A stretch of DNA of 64,000 nt from Olsenella uli (GTDB lineage Bacteria > Actinomycetota > Coriobacteriia > Coriobacteriales > Atopobiaceae), in assembly GCF_016899935.1 (NCBI RefSeq), contig NZ_JACJJK010000006.1, forward strand, positions 62,001 to 126,000, in the 5' to 3' direction. Every line of letters starts with the position of its first letter. Position 1 is the stretch's first letter. Below the pieces are notes generated by a model. That model was not told the origin of the DNA. It saw only the letters and a program-made list of their open reading frames with translations, and ran no database searches. Shown here piece after piece: positions 24,585-32,469 of this stretch. Position numbers and translations under genes: made by a program.

Positions 24585-25599
24585 GCAGTTCCGCACGCGA
24601 GCGCGCAAGGTCACGCTGCCCGAGGACGTGCGCGAGTCCGTGCTGGACGAGATCAGGGTCGATAGGGGCGAGCGCGCCCGCGGGCCGCGCAGGCCTCGCC
24701 GCGAGCGGCGGGTCGTCACGCGGCGGACCTTCGTGCGCGTGGGGGCCGTGGCGGCCGGCGGCGTCGTGGCGTTTCTCGGCGCGAACGCCCTGGTGAACCA
24801 CGCTGCCGGCAAGAGGGGCAACTGGTTCGCGCTCACCGCCTACGCCGAGGGCACCGAGGAGCCTGACGGCTCGCGCCTAGCGCTCGGCGAGACGTTTGGC
24901 GGGCACATCAGCTGGGCCGGCGGCGTGGACCCAGAGAGCGACGGAGACGACCTGCTCATGGTGCACACCGAGCTCAACCTCTCGTGCACGGGCGACAACG
25001 TGGACACCCTCACGTACCAGCTCGAGGGCGACAGCGTTGGCCCCAGCGTGGACGTCTACTTCAAGCCCGGGATCTGGATCTTCCAGTCCGACTACGAGGG
25101 CAGCGGTCCCGTAGCCAACTTCACCGTTGACTACGACAGCCAGGACACTCAGAGTCTCCAGGCCCTTCTCACCGGGCGCCTTGCCTACTACGCCGTCTAC
25201 GCCAACATTCCTGTCCCGGACGACCTCGTTCCCGTCTTCCTTGAGATGCAGGAGATCAGCGAGACCGTTGCCAAGCGCTCGGAGGGAAGCGAGACCATCA
25301 TCGAGACGGACGAGGAGCAGCAGCGCAATACGGAGCTGAGGAACCAGGTGGGCGTGCGCGTCGCCGAGCTCTTTGCCGAGGAGCTCGCCAAGACCACGCT
25401 CGTGATGACGGCAACGTTCAACGACGGCAGCGAGCAGACCAAGCACTACTCGTTCTCCCCGCGCGAGGACTACACGCAGATCTACGCCGACTACCTCGAA
25501 GAGGACTGGGAGGCCTACCTCGCCGGCGACGATGCCCGCCGCACCGAGCTCACGCAGAACCCGCCGAGCCTCTACCTGATCACGGAGACGGCAGGGTAA
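24565..25599 (+). CDS. Membrane-anchored partner of the ECF sigma factor (anti-sigma candidate)
   Basis: The 344-residue protein has a ~50-residue charged cytoplasmic start, a hydrophobic segment at about 56-77 and an extracytoplasmic domain of about 265 residues with no family I recognise. The segment TRRTFVRVGAVAAGG resembles a twin-arginine signal, with arginines 53-54. By position and topology it should bind or control the sigma factor. The short N-terminus (EDVRESVLDEI) may be the sigma-binding part; no zinc-type HxxxCxxC anti-sigma motif is present. The start follows AAAGGAGGAGAACT. It ends with paired hairpins. Confidence 0.65.
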   Translation: MDRHTLEQFRTRARKVTLPEDVRESVLDEIRVDRGERARGPRRPRRERRVVTRRTFVRVGAVAAGGVVAFLGANALVNHAAGKRGNWFALTAYAEGTEEPDGSRLALGETFGGHISWAGGVDPESDGDDLLMVHTELNLSCTGDNVDTLTYQLEGDSVGPSVDVYFKPGIWIFQSDYEGSGPVANFTVDYDSQDTQSLQALLTGRLAYYAVYANIPVPDDLVPVFLEMQEISETVAKRSEGSETIIETDEEQQRNTELRNQVGVRVAELFAEELAKTTLVMTATFNDGSEQTKHYSFSPREDYTQIYADYLEEDWEAYLAGDDARRTELTQNPPSLYLITETAG

Positions 25600-25608
25600 A
25601 ACGAGGTC

Positions 25609-25643
25609 GCCCCGACGTCCTTCTCGCGAAGGAGCGTCGGGGC
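25609..25643. terminator. Hairpin terminator between the anti-sigma candidate and malic enzyme
   Basis: GCCCCGACG (25609-25617) pairs with CGTCGGGGC (25635-25643), and inside them TCCTTC pairs with GAAGGA around TCGC. It lies between convergent genes and can act in both directions. Confidence 0.7.
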
Positions 25644-25650
25644 GGCACAT

Positions 25651-25677
25651 GTTACGAAGGGACTGTCCCTTCGTAAC
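25651..25677. repeat. Palindrome of the GGGAC-GTCCC family
   Basis: GTTACGAAGGGAC and GTCCCTTCGTAAC are perfect arms around a T. The layout matches the GGGGACWGTCCCC repeats at 15383, 15453 and 34873, but the arms are a different sequence. It ends two bases before the malic enzyme stop codon. Confidence 0.7.
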
Positions 25678-25679
25678 GT

Positions 25680-26858
25680 CTAGAGGCGGGCGACGCCGGA
25701 CTTGCGGGCGGCCTCGGCCACGGCGGCGGCGACGGCGGGCGCCACGCGCTCGTCGAAGGCGCCGGGAATGATGTAGTCGGCGGCGCGGTGCTCGTCGTCG
25801 ACGAGGCCGGCGATCGCGTAGGCCGCGGCCTCCATCATGTCGTCGTTGATGTCGGACGCGCGCACGTCGAGGGCGCCGCGGAAGATGCCCGGGAACGCGA
25901 GCACGTTGTTGATCTGGTTGGGGAAGTCGGAGCGGCCCGTGGCGGCCACGGCGGCCCCTGCGGCCAGCGCCTCGTCCGGCATGATCTCCGGCACGGGGTT
26001 GGCGCAGGCGAAAACAATCGGGTCGGCGGCCATCGTGCGGACCATGTCCTGGGTGAGCACGCCAGGGGCGGACACGCCCACGAAGACGTCGGCGCCGCGC
26101 ACGGCGTCGGCGAGCGTGCCGGTGACGCCCTCGCGGTTGGTCCACGTGGCGATCTCGGCCTTCTCAGGGTTGAGGCCCTCGCGGCCCTCGTAGATGGCGC
26201 CCGTGCGGTCGCAGATGATGACGTCGTCGACGCCCATGCGCTGCATGAGCTTGGCGATGGAGATGCCCGCGGCGCCGGCGCCGGAGAAGACCACGCGCAC
26301 GTCTGCGAGCTCACGCCCGGTGAGGCGGCACGCGTTGATGAGCGCGGCGCAGGTCACGACCGCCGTGCCGTGCTGGTCGTCGTGGAAGACGGGGATGTCG
26401 CAGGACTCCTTGAGGCGGCGCTCGATCTCAAAGCAGCGCGGCGCGGAGATGTCCTCCAGGTTGATGCCGCCGAAGCTGCCGGCGACGAGCTCGACGGTGC
26501 GCACGATCTCGTCCACGTCCTTGGAGCGCACGCACAGGGGGAACGCGTCCACGTCGGCGAAGGTCTTGAACAGGGCGCACTTGCCCTCCATGACGGGCAT
26601 GCCCGCCTCGGGGCCGATGTCGCCGAGGCCCAGCACCGCGGTGCCGTCCGTGACCACGGCCACGAGGTTGCCGCGGCGGGTGTAAGTGTAGGAGTCCTCC
26701 ACGTTCTCGGAGATCTTGAGGCACGGCTCGGCGACGCCCGGCGTGTAGGCCACGGCCAGCTCCTCGGGCGTGGTGATCGGCGCGCGGGTGATCACCTCGA
26801 TCTTGCCCTTCCACTCGCGGTGCTTGTCCAGCGCGTACTGCTTGGCGTCCTCGGCCAT
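25680..26858 (-). CDS. NAD(P)-dependent malic enzyme
   Basis: The 392-residue protein is the short bacterial malic enzyme without a phosphotransacetylase domain. It has AVAYTPGVAEPCLKI, VVTDGTAVLGLGDIGPEAG, the metal site DIPVFHDDQHGTAVV, the nucleotide fold VVFSGAGAAGISIAKLM, and GRSDFPNQINNVLAFPGIF. It decarboxylates malate to pyruvate, making NAD(P)H. The ATG at 26858 follows ATAGGAGC. The probable -10 is TACACT on the minus strand (26916-26911). The frame remains open upstream but without homology. Confidence 0.95.
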   Translation of the reverse strand: MAEDAKQYALDKHREWKGKIEVITRAPITTPEELAVAYTPGVAEPCLKISENVEDSYTYTRRGNLVAVVTDGTAVLGLGDIGPEAGMPVMEGKCALFKTFADVDAFPLCVRSKDVDEIVRTVELVAGSFGGINLEDISAPRCFEIERRLKESCDIPVFHDDQHGTAVVTCAALINACRLTGRELADVRVVFSGAGAAGISIAKLMQRMGVDDVIICDRTGAIYEGREGLNPEKAEIATWTNREGVTGTLADAVRGADVFVGVSAPGVLTQDMVRTMAADPIVFACANPVPEIMPDEALAAGAAVAATGRSDFPNQINNVLAFPGIFRGALDVRASDINDDMMEAAAYAIAGLVDDEHRAADYIIPGAFDERVAPAVAAAVAEAARKSGVARL

Positions 26859-26964
26859 GGATGCTCCTATCTCGCGGGCCGGCCCTGCCGGCGTTTTCAC
26901 ACCGGTTACCAGTGTAGTCTTGCCGGACCCGGCGGCGCGCAAGAATTCGCCGTGGCGAGCCGAC

Positions 26965-26995
26965 GTTCTTCTCGGCGCACCTGACGTTCTTCTCG
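26965..26995. repeat. Tandem pair of the GTTCTTCTCG decamer
   Basis: Exact copies at 26965-26974 and 26986-26995, 11 bases apart in the same orientation, lie upstream of malic enzyme. The remaining non-coding stretch 26859-27221 holds the malic enzyme promoter, element E7 and a G-rich region with another copy at 27195-27204; I see no gene in it. Confidence 0.7.
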
Positions 26996-27019
26996 TCGCG
27001 TCCCGCCTGGGCCCCGGTG

Positions 27020-27145
27020 CTTGTCTGGGCAAAGAAGTTGAATCATATCGACCCAGATAGGCGGGCTGTTTTACGTTTTCCCAGCTAGTGGCGACCCAGA
27101 TAAGCCGAGAAGAACCTGTTGGTTAAGAGTCTTTGCCCAGACAAG
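27020..27145. repeat. E7: inverted repeat element with CTTGTCTGGGCAAAGA arms
   Basis: The outer arms (27020-27035 and 27130-27145) are a perfect 16-bp inverted repeat. Two direct inner copies, CGACCCAGATAGGC and CGACCCAGATAAGCC, match the complement of the arm (TTATCTGGGTCG). The first eight bases, CTTGTCTG, are the same as in E5. A decamer copy (27106-27115) overlaps AACCTGTTGG, the complement of the CAGGT core. Confidence 0.78.
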
Positions 27146-27221
27146 GCTGGGGGGCGGGGCAGGGCGGGGCCGGGCAGGGCAGGTGGGGCGGAGCCGAGAA
27201 GAACGTCGGACCCGCCGGCCG

Positions 27222-27755
27222 CTACGCCGCCAGGTCGACGGCGCCGAGCCAGCCCCAGCGCGGCTCGTCCGCCACGCCGTACGCGGAGAGCCACGCCACG
27301 AGGGGCACCCGTCGCACGCGCCCACCCGCGCAGTCCATGACGGCGCCATCCCCCACGTAGAGCCCCACGTGACCGTGGTCCCAGCCATCCGCCCCGTACG
27401 GGTGCCGCCCCACGGCGACGATCATCCCCACGAGCAGGTCTCGCGTGTCGGTGAGGTGGCAGAAGCCCTCGTGGAGCTCGCGCGCGTCCCCGCTCACGTA
27501 CCCCATGCCCAGCCGGGAAAACGCGCGCTCGACCCACGCGGCACACAGGCCCTCGCCCATCGGCGCCGTCCCGTGCGCGCACTCCACCAGGCGGCGCTGG
27601 AGCGGCGTCGCGTCGAGCAGCGCCTGCGGCTCGTGGCCCGCCGCCACCTCGCGCAGCGCGGGGCGCCCGTAGACGGTCGTGACGCCGTCGTCGGCGAGAA
27701 GCCCGCGGGCGCACAGCGCCGTCAGCAGCCGCGACCGCATCTCGCTCTCGTCCAT
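27222..27755 (-). CDS. NlpC/P60-like cysteine hydrolase
   Basis: The 177-residue protein has a candidate nucleophile in GEGLCAAWVERAF and a histidine in WDHGHVGLYVGDG, followed by VMDCAGGRVRRVPL. This is the Cys-His order of NlpC/P60 and CHAP-like hydrolases, which cleave peptidoglycan peptides. No signal peptide is visible, so it may act inside the cell or leave by another route. I chose the ATG at 27755 (MDESEM); an upstream ATG at 27794 would add 13 residues that look non-conserved. It is divergent from galE. Confidence 0.6.
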   Translation of the reverse strand: MDESEMRSRLLTALCARGLLADDGVTTVYGRPALREVAAGHEPQALLDATPLQRRLVECAHGTAPMGEGLCAAWVERAFSRLGMGYVSGDARELHEGFCHLTDTRDLLVGMIVAVGRHPYGADGWDHGHVGLYVGDGAVMDCAGGRVRRVPLVAWLSAYGVADEPRWGWLGAVDLAA

Positions 27756-27811
27756 CTCACCCGCCCCTCGCCGATTGCCGGGAGCCCGAGGCATCCCGCC
27801 CGTCTCCGACG

Positions 27812-27817
27812 TATACT
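27812..27817 (+). promoter_or_regulatory. -10 box of galE
   Basis: TATACT lies 52 bases before galE. The same A/T patch read leftward gives TAGTAT and may serve the NlpC/P60-like gene. Confidence 0.4.
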
Positions 27818-27868
27818 AAAAGATGCGGATATCGGAGCGGAACGCTCGTCACGGGGAAGGGACCCATC

Positions 27869-28924
27869 ATGAGTGAGAAGATCGCGCCTCAGGACACCTG
27901 CGTGCTCGTGACCGGCGGCGCCGGCTTCATCGGCAGCCACACCGTCGTGGAGCTGCTCCAGGCCGGCTACCAGGCTGTCATCGTGGACGACCTCTCCAAC
28001 GCCTCCGCCAAGGTGCTCGACCGCATCCGCACCATCGTGGGTGACGAGGCCGCCGCGCGCATGACCTTCTACGAGGCCGACGTCAACGACCGCGCCGCGC
28101 TCACCAAGATCTTTGACGCCCACCGCCCCGACCGCGTGATCCACTTCGCCGGCTTCAAGGCCGTGGGCGAGTCCGTCACCAAGCCCATCGAGTACTACTC
28201 CAACAACATCGGCAACACGCTCACGCTGGTGGACGTCATGCGCGAGCACGGCTGCAAGTCCATCATCTTCTCCAGCTCGGCCACCGTCTACGGCGACCCG
28301 GACTCCCTGCCGCTCACCGAGGAGAGCCCCAAGAAGCCGGCCACCAACCCCTACGGCTGGACCAAGTGGATGATCGAGCAGATCCTCACCGACCTCCACA
28401 CGGCCGACCCGGAGTGGAACGTCGTGCTGCTGCGCTACTTCAACCCCATCGGCGCGCACCCCTCGGGCCTCATGGGCGAGGACCCCAAGGGCATCCCCAA
28501 CAACCTCGTGCCCTACGTCGCGCAGACCGCCATCGGCAAGCGCGACGCCGTCCACGTCTTTGGCAACGACTACGACACCCCCGACGGCACGGGCGTGCGC
28601 GACTACATCCACGTGGTCGACCTCGCGACGGGCCACGTGGCCGCGCTCGGCTGGATGAACGGCCGCACCGGCGTGGAGGTCTTCAACCTGGGCACCGGCA
28701 AGGGAACCTCGGTCCTGCAGATCATCGAGGCCTTCTCCAAGGCGTGCGGCCACGAGATCCCCTACGTCATCGAGCCGCGCCGCGCCGGCGACGTCACGGC
28801 CAACTACGCCGACTGCACCAAGGCGCGCGAGGAGATGGGCTGGGAGGCCAAGTTCGACATCGAGGACATGTGCCGCGACTCCTGGAACTGGCAGTCCAAG
28901 AACCCCAACGGCTACGAGGGATAG
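27869..28924 (+). CDS. galE: UDP-glucose 4-epimerase
   Basis: The 351-residue protein is a complete short-chain-type GalE. It has the NAD fold VLVTGGAGFIGSH, FSSSATVYGDP with the catalytic Ser, the YGWTK catalytic Tyr-Lys pair, RYFNPIGAH and GTGVRDYIHVVDLATGH. It interconverts UDP-glucose and UDP-galactose. The ATG follows GGGGAAGGG. The gene is closely followed by a polyprenyl synthase gene 15 bases away, with only a decamer copy between them. Confidence 0.96.
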   Translation: MSEKIAPQDTCVLVTGGAGFIGSHTVVELLQAGYQAVIVDDLSNASAKVLDRIRTIVGDEAAARMTFYEADVNDRAALTKIFDAHRPDRVIHFAGFKAVGESVTKPIEYYSNNIGNTLTLVDVMREHGCKSIIFSSSATVYGDPDSLPLTEESPKKPATNPYGWTKWMIEQILTDLHTADPEWNVVLLRYFNPIGAHPSGLMGEDPKGIPNNLVPYVAQTAIGKRDAVHVFGNDYDTPDGTGVRDYIHVVDLATGHVAALGWMNGRTGVEVFNLGTGKGTSVLQIIEAFSKACGHEIPYVIEPRRAGDVTANYADCTKAREEMGWEAKFDIEDMCRDSWNWQSKNPNGYEG

Positions 28925-28939
28925 GCGGACGAGAAGAAC

Positions 28940-29983
28940 ATGGCAGGCCTCTTCGTCGACTACCTCGCACGGCGGCTCCCCCTCGTCGAGCGGGCGCTCG
29001 CGGACTCCGCAGGCGCGCCCCTCACGTCGGAGGGCGTCGCGGGCGACCTCGCGCGCTACCTCTACGACCCGCTGACGCGCTTCACCGCGAGCGGCGGCAA
29101 GCGCGTGCGCCCCGTGCTCGCGCTGCTCGGCGCCGAGGCCGTGGGCGGCGCGCCCGAGGACGCGCTCTCGTGCGCGGTGGCCGTCGAGCTCTTCCAGAGC
29201 GCGGCCCTCGTCCACGACGACATCGCCGACGAGGGCGAGCTGCGGCGCGGCGAGCCGTGCCTGTACCGCACCGAGGGCACCGGCCTGGCGATAAACGCCG
29301 GCGACCTCGCGCTCACCCGCGTCTTTGAGGTGATTCTCGAGGACGGTCGGCTCGACGCCGACCGCAAGGCGCTCGTCCTCTCGGAGGTCGCCCGCATGGA
29401 GCGCCACACGCTCGAGGGGCAGGCGCTCGACCTCGGCTGGGTCCGCGACGGCCGCTGGGACGTGACGCCCGACGACTACGCCTACATGGTTCGCAGCAAG
29501 ACCGCGTGGTACACCGTCGCGAGCCCGCTCGTCCTGGGCGCGCTCGCCGCCGGGGCCGCGCGCGAGGCGGCGGAGGACCTCGTGCGGGTCGGCATCCCCG
29601 CCGGGCTCGCCTTCCAGATCCAGGACGACCTGCTCAACCTCACGGGCGACGCCGAGGCGCAGGGCAAGGACTTCCGCTCGGACGTCACCGAGGGCAAGCG
29701 CACGCTCGCGGTGGTCTGGGCGCTCGCGCATCTCGGACCCGAGGAGCGTGACGAGCTCGTCGGGCTTCTCGACGCGCACGTCACCGACGCGCGCGACCTC
29801 GAGCGGGCGGTCGAGCTGATCGGGCGCGGCGGCGGCCTCGATCGCTGCCGCGAGCTGGCGCGGCGTCACACGGACGAGGCGACGGGCGCCGCCCGGGCCC
29901 TCGCACAGGAGGGTCGCATCACGGTTGAGGCTCGCGACCTGCTGTGCTCTATGGCAGACTTCTTCGTGGAGCGCGCCAGCTAG
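28940..29983 (+). CDS. Polyprenyl (isoprenyl) diphosphate synthase
   Basis: The 347-residue protein is an all-helical trans-prenyltransferase. The first Asp-rich motif is LVHDDIADEGELRRG (DDIAD), with the upstream GGKRVRP and downstream GKDFRSDVTEGKRT. The second Asp-rich motif is QIQDDLLNLTGD, where the last Asp of DDxxD is Asn. It condenses isopentenyl diphosphate on allylic primers; the chain length cannot be predicted with confidence. The ATG follows CGAGAAGAAC directly, so the decamer itself is the only ribosome-binding-like sequence. Confidence 0.88.
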   Translation: MAGLFVDYLARRLPLVERALADSAGAPLTSEGVAGDLARYLYDPLTRFTASGGKRVRPVLALLGAEAVGGAPEDALSCAVAVELFQSAALVHDDIADEGELRRGEPCLYRTEGTGLAINAGDLALTRVFEVILEDGRLDADRKALVLSEVARMERHTLEGQALDLGWVRDGRWDVTPDDYAYMVRSKTAWYTVASPLVLGALAAGAAREAAEDLVRVGIPAGLAFQIQDDLLNLTGDAEAQGKDFRSDVTEGKRTLAVVWALAHLGPEERDELVGLLDAHVTDARDLERAVELIGRGGGLDRCRELARRHTDEATGAARALAQEGRITVEARDLLCSMADFFVERAS

Positions 29984-30010
29984 GCGCGCGGGCCACGGTC
30001 AGGAGAGACG

Positions 30011-30928
30011 ATGGAAACGATACGCGAAGGGGCTACGGGCGTAGCCGTCGAGGACATACAGGAGCGCCTGGCGTCGCTCGGCTACGAGATCGACGCGACG
30101 GAGCGCGAGGGTCGCGCCTTCGGCCGCTCCACGGCCACGGCGGTCGCGCGCTTCCGTCTGGACCACGGCCTCTCGCTCGGCGACGCCGTGGACGCGCCGA
30201 CGTGGTCGGTCCTCGTCGACGAGTGCTACCAGCTCGGCGACAGGACGCTCTACCTGCGCCTTCCCAACTTCCATGGCAACGACGTGCGCCAGCTCCAGGA
30301 GCGGCTCAACGTGCTCGGGTTCTCCTGCGGTCCGGTCGACGGCGTCTACGGCGTCCACACCGAGGCGGCCGTCAAGCTCTTCCAGGAGAGCATCGGCGCG
30401 CTCGCCGACGGCATGGCGTTCCAGGACACCTTCGACGCGATCGAGCGCCTGCGCCACGTCTGGGCCGGCAAGCCCGCCGACGGACCGCACCCCCAGGGCG
30501 CGATGGGCTTCGCCCGGGCCGCGAGCGTGCTCGAGGCGGCCGGCATCGCCATCACCGCCGACGACCCGATCTCGCGCAACGTGGCCGGGCGCATCTGGAA
30601 CCTCGCCCACGCCACCGTCGACGACTGCGCGCTCGAGCTCGTCGACGCCCCCGCTGACGCCGGCGACGACACCCGCGTCCTCATCGTCCTCTCGACCGAG
30701 CCGCTCCCGGACAACGTGGCCGCCGGCGTGGGCAACCTCTCCCTCGACGACGTCGACACGCTGCCCCTGCGCCTGCGCACGGCGATCCAGAGCTCCGGCA
30801 CCACGCCGCGCGCCATCCGCATCGAGCTGCCCGTCGGCTCCGCCGCCTTCACCATGAGCGACGCGCAGACCTTCGCCGTGCTCCTGCTCGACGCCATCTG
30901 CGCCGCCTTCGACCACCTCGACCTGTAA
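30011..30928 (+). CDS. Peptidoglycan-binding domain protein without catalytic domain
   Basis: The 305-residue protein has two PG_binding_1 repeats: GATGVAVEDIQERLASLGY (about 6-25) and NDVRQLQERLNVLGFSCGP with VDGVYGVHTEAAVKLFQ (about 93-130). The following ~150 residues lack the zinc-binding residues of an amidase domain that I can recognise, though the layout resembles a decayed amidase_3. No signal peptide is visible. It could act as a cytoplasmic CwlM-like regulator or be exported otherwise; both are guesses. The start follows AGGAGAGACG. Confidence 0.65.
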   Translation: METIREGATGVAVEDIQERLASLGYEIDATEREGRAFGRSTATAVARFRLDHGLSLGDAVDAPTWSVLVDECYQLGDRTLYLRLPNFHGNDVRQLQERLNVLGFSCGPVDGVYGVHTEAAVKLFQESIGALADGMAFQDTFDAIERLRHVWAGKPADGPHPQGAMGFARAASVLEAAGIAITADDPISRNVAGRIWNLAHATVDDCALELVDAPADAGDDTRVLIVLSTEPLPDNVAAGVGNLSLDDVDTLPLRLRTAIQSSGTTPRAIRIELPVGSAAFTMSDAQTFAVLLLDAICAAFDHLDL

Positions 30929-30968
30929 GCGGGTCGCCGGGGAGCCCCGGCGACAGACGGGAGGGCCC

Positions 30969-32249
30969 ATGTTCAGCCCGTTCCGAGACGCAGACGGCAC
31001 GCCCAAGGCCCTGGCCGAGGTGGCGTGGGACGACCTCTCCCAGCTCGCCGACCTCGACGAGGGCTTCGTGCTCGAGTTCAAGCGCGACTACACCTCATCC
31101 GTCCAGCGCAAGATACCCAAGATCATCGCCTCGTTCGCCAACTCGCGCGGCGGCTGGCTCGTGATCGGCATCTCCGACGAGGAGCACGCCGTCTGCCCCG
31201 TCGCGCGGCGCGACGCGGACTTCGGCCAGATCATCGGCGAGCTCTGCCGCCGCCATGTCTCGCCCGCTCCGCCCTTTGACGTGCGCTTCCTGCCCGACCC
31301 CGCCGACGAGGCGCGCGGCGTCGTCATCGTGCGCGTAGACGAGGGCGGGTTTCCGCCCTACATCGCCGACGGCGTGGTTGAGATCCGCGAGGGCTCCACG
31401 TCCGGCCCCGCCACGGGGGCGGCCCTCGTGGAGCTCTACGGGAAGGCGACCGGCCGGCGACGCGAGATCGCGGAGTTCTGCAACAGGACCGTCTTCTATC
31501 CCGCCACGGGCCCCGACGGTCAGCCGCTGCCGCTCTTTGACCTCTACCTCTACCGGATGGCGCGCCCCGAGGGCGTCCCCTCTCGCGAGGAGGTCGCCGT
31601 CCACGTGGGGGCCATGCGCGCCGCGTTCGCCCAGCAGGGCGTCACCTGCCACGTGAGCCACGCCCACGACTCCCTCATCCTCCGCACGGCCCTGCCCGCC
31701 GGCCCGCGCGACGTCCACTCCGCGATCGAGCTCCTTCCCGACGAGTCGATGAAGCTCACCGTCCCCGCCGTCCTTCTCGACGAGGGAGAGCGCGGCCGGG
31801 CCGTGACGCGCATGCGGAGCCTCGGGCTCTTCTCGCCCGAGGAGGGCCACCTCATCGACGCGCGAGCCACGATGCGCCGCGTCTCGCGCATGGCCTCGCT
31901 GCTCGACCGCTACGTCCGCGCGCGCAGGATCGCCTGGCAGGGCTACGCCGTGGCCTACGAGCTGGAGAACATGGCCGGCATCATCCTGTGGAGCGACTCC
32001 CCCGTCTACCAGGACTACATTGCCGAGAAGGGCGTGCTCTCGTGCGGGACCACGGACTGCCGCAGCCGCGTGCGCTACCTCGACGACGGCGCGCACGACT
32101 CGTTCCGCGCGCGGCAGTTCGCGGGGAGCCACTTCTTCGAGGCGTGCGGCCTGCCGCTCGGCTCCCCCGACCCCCAGGACGCCGCGCTCGTGGACGCGCT
32201 GCTCAGCACCGCGGGCGAGCCGCGACGCGCTGCCACGAATCCCGAGTGA
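30969..32249 (+). CDS. AlbA_2 (Schlafen-like) domain putative ATP-binding protein
   Basis: The 426-residue protein begins with an AlbA_2 domain: DEGFVLEFKRDYTSS, KIPKIIASFANSRGGWLVIGI and VCPVARRDADFGQIIGE. The catalytic-like Glu/Asp residues LEFK and the N-S-x-G-G-W loop are present. The rest has no domain I recognise, with two Cys near CGTTDCRSR. Such proteins are often annotated as transcriptional regulators or ATP-binding proteins with little evidence. The start follows CGGGAGGGCCC, and the gene is in line with the peptidoglycan-binding gene 40 bases upstream. Confidence 0.7.
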   Translation: MFSPFRDADGTPKALAEVAWDDLSQLADLDEGFVLEFKRDYTSSVQRKIPKIIASFANSRGGWLVIGISDEEHAVCPVARRDADFGQIIGELCRRHVSPAPPFDVRFLPDPADEARGVVIVRVDEGGFPPYIADGVVEIREGSTSGPATGAALVELYGKATGRRREIAEFCNRTVFYPATGPDGQPLPLFDLYLYRMARPEGVPSREEVAVHVGAMRAAFAQQGVTCHVSHAHDSLILRTALPAGPRDVHSAIELLPDESMKLTVPAVLLDEGERGRAVTRMRSLGLFSPEEGHLIDARATMRRVSRMASLLDRYVRARRIAWQGYAVAYELENMAGIILWSDSPVYQDYIAEKGVLSCGTTDCRSRVRYLDDGAHDSFRARQFAGSHFFEACGLPLGSPDPQDAALVDALLSTAGEPRRAATNPE

Positions 32250-32335
32250 CGCGCGTTCTTCTCGCCGTTCCTGGCGCGCCTCGGCCCCCGGTACCGCCCG
32301 CGCGCCCCTTCCTGCTACAATGGCCCCGGCGGCAC

Positions 32336-32410
32336 AGGGGTATCGTCCAATGGTTAGGACAGTGGTTTTTGGTGCCATCAATGTGGGTTCGAATCCTACT
32401 ACCCCTGCCA
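32336..32410 (+). tRNA. tRNA-Gln (TTG anticodon)
   Basis: The 75-nt sequence includes an encoded CCA. The acceptor stem is AGGGGTA with TACCCCT and discriminator G. The D arm is GTCC-AATGGTTA-GGAC, the anticodon loop is TTTTGGT (34-36 = TTG), and the T arm has GGGTTCGAATCC. The anticodon stem contains two G-T pairs. A TACAAT -10 lies at 32316-32321. Confidence 0.94.
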
Positions 32411-32469
32411 CCGCTGCCTCGCGTTATCATGTTTGTGTAAGGGACTCACGCGTCGCTTGGAGGCTACCT

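Noticed and set aside
27222-27794. Longer start of the NlpC/P60-like gene at 27794
   Set aside because: It cannot be excluded, but the added 13 residues look non-conserved, and the ATG at 27755 is in better agreement with the start of the domain.
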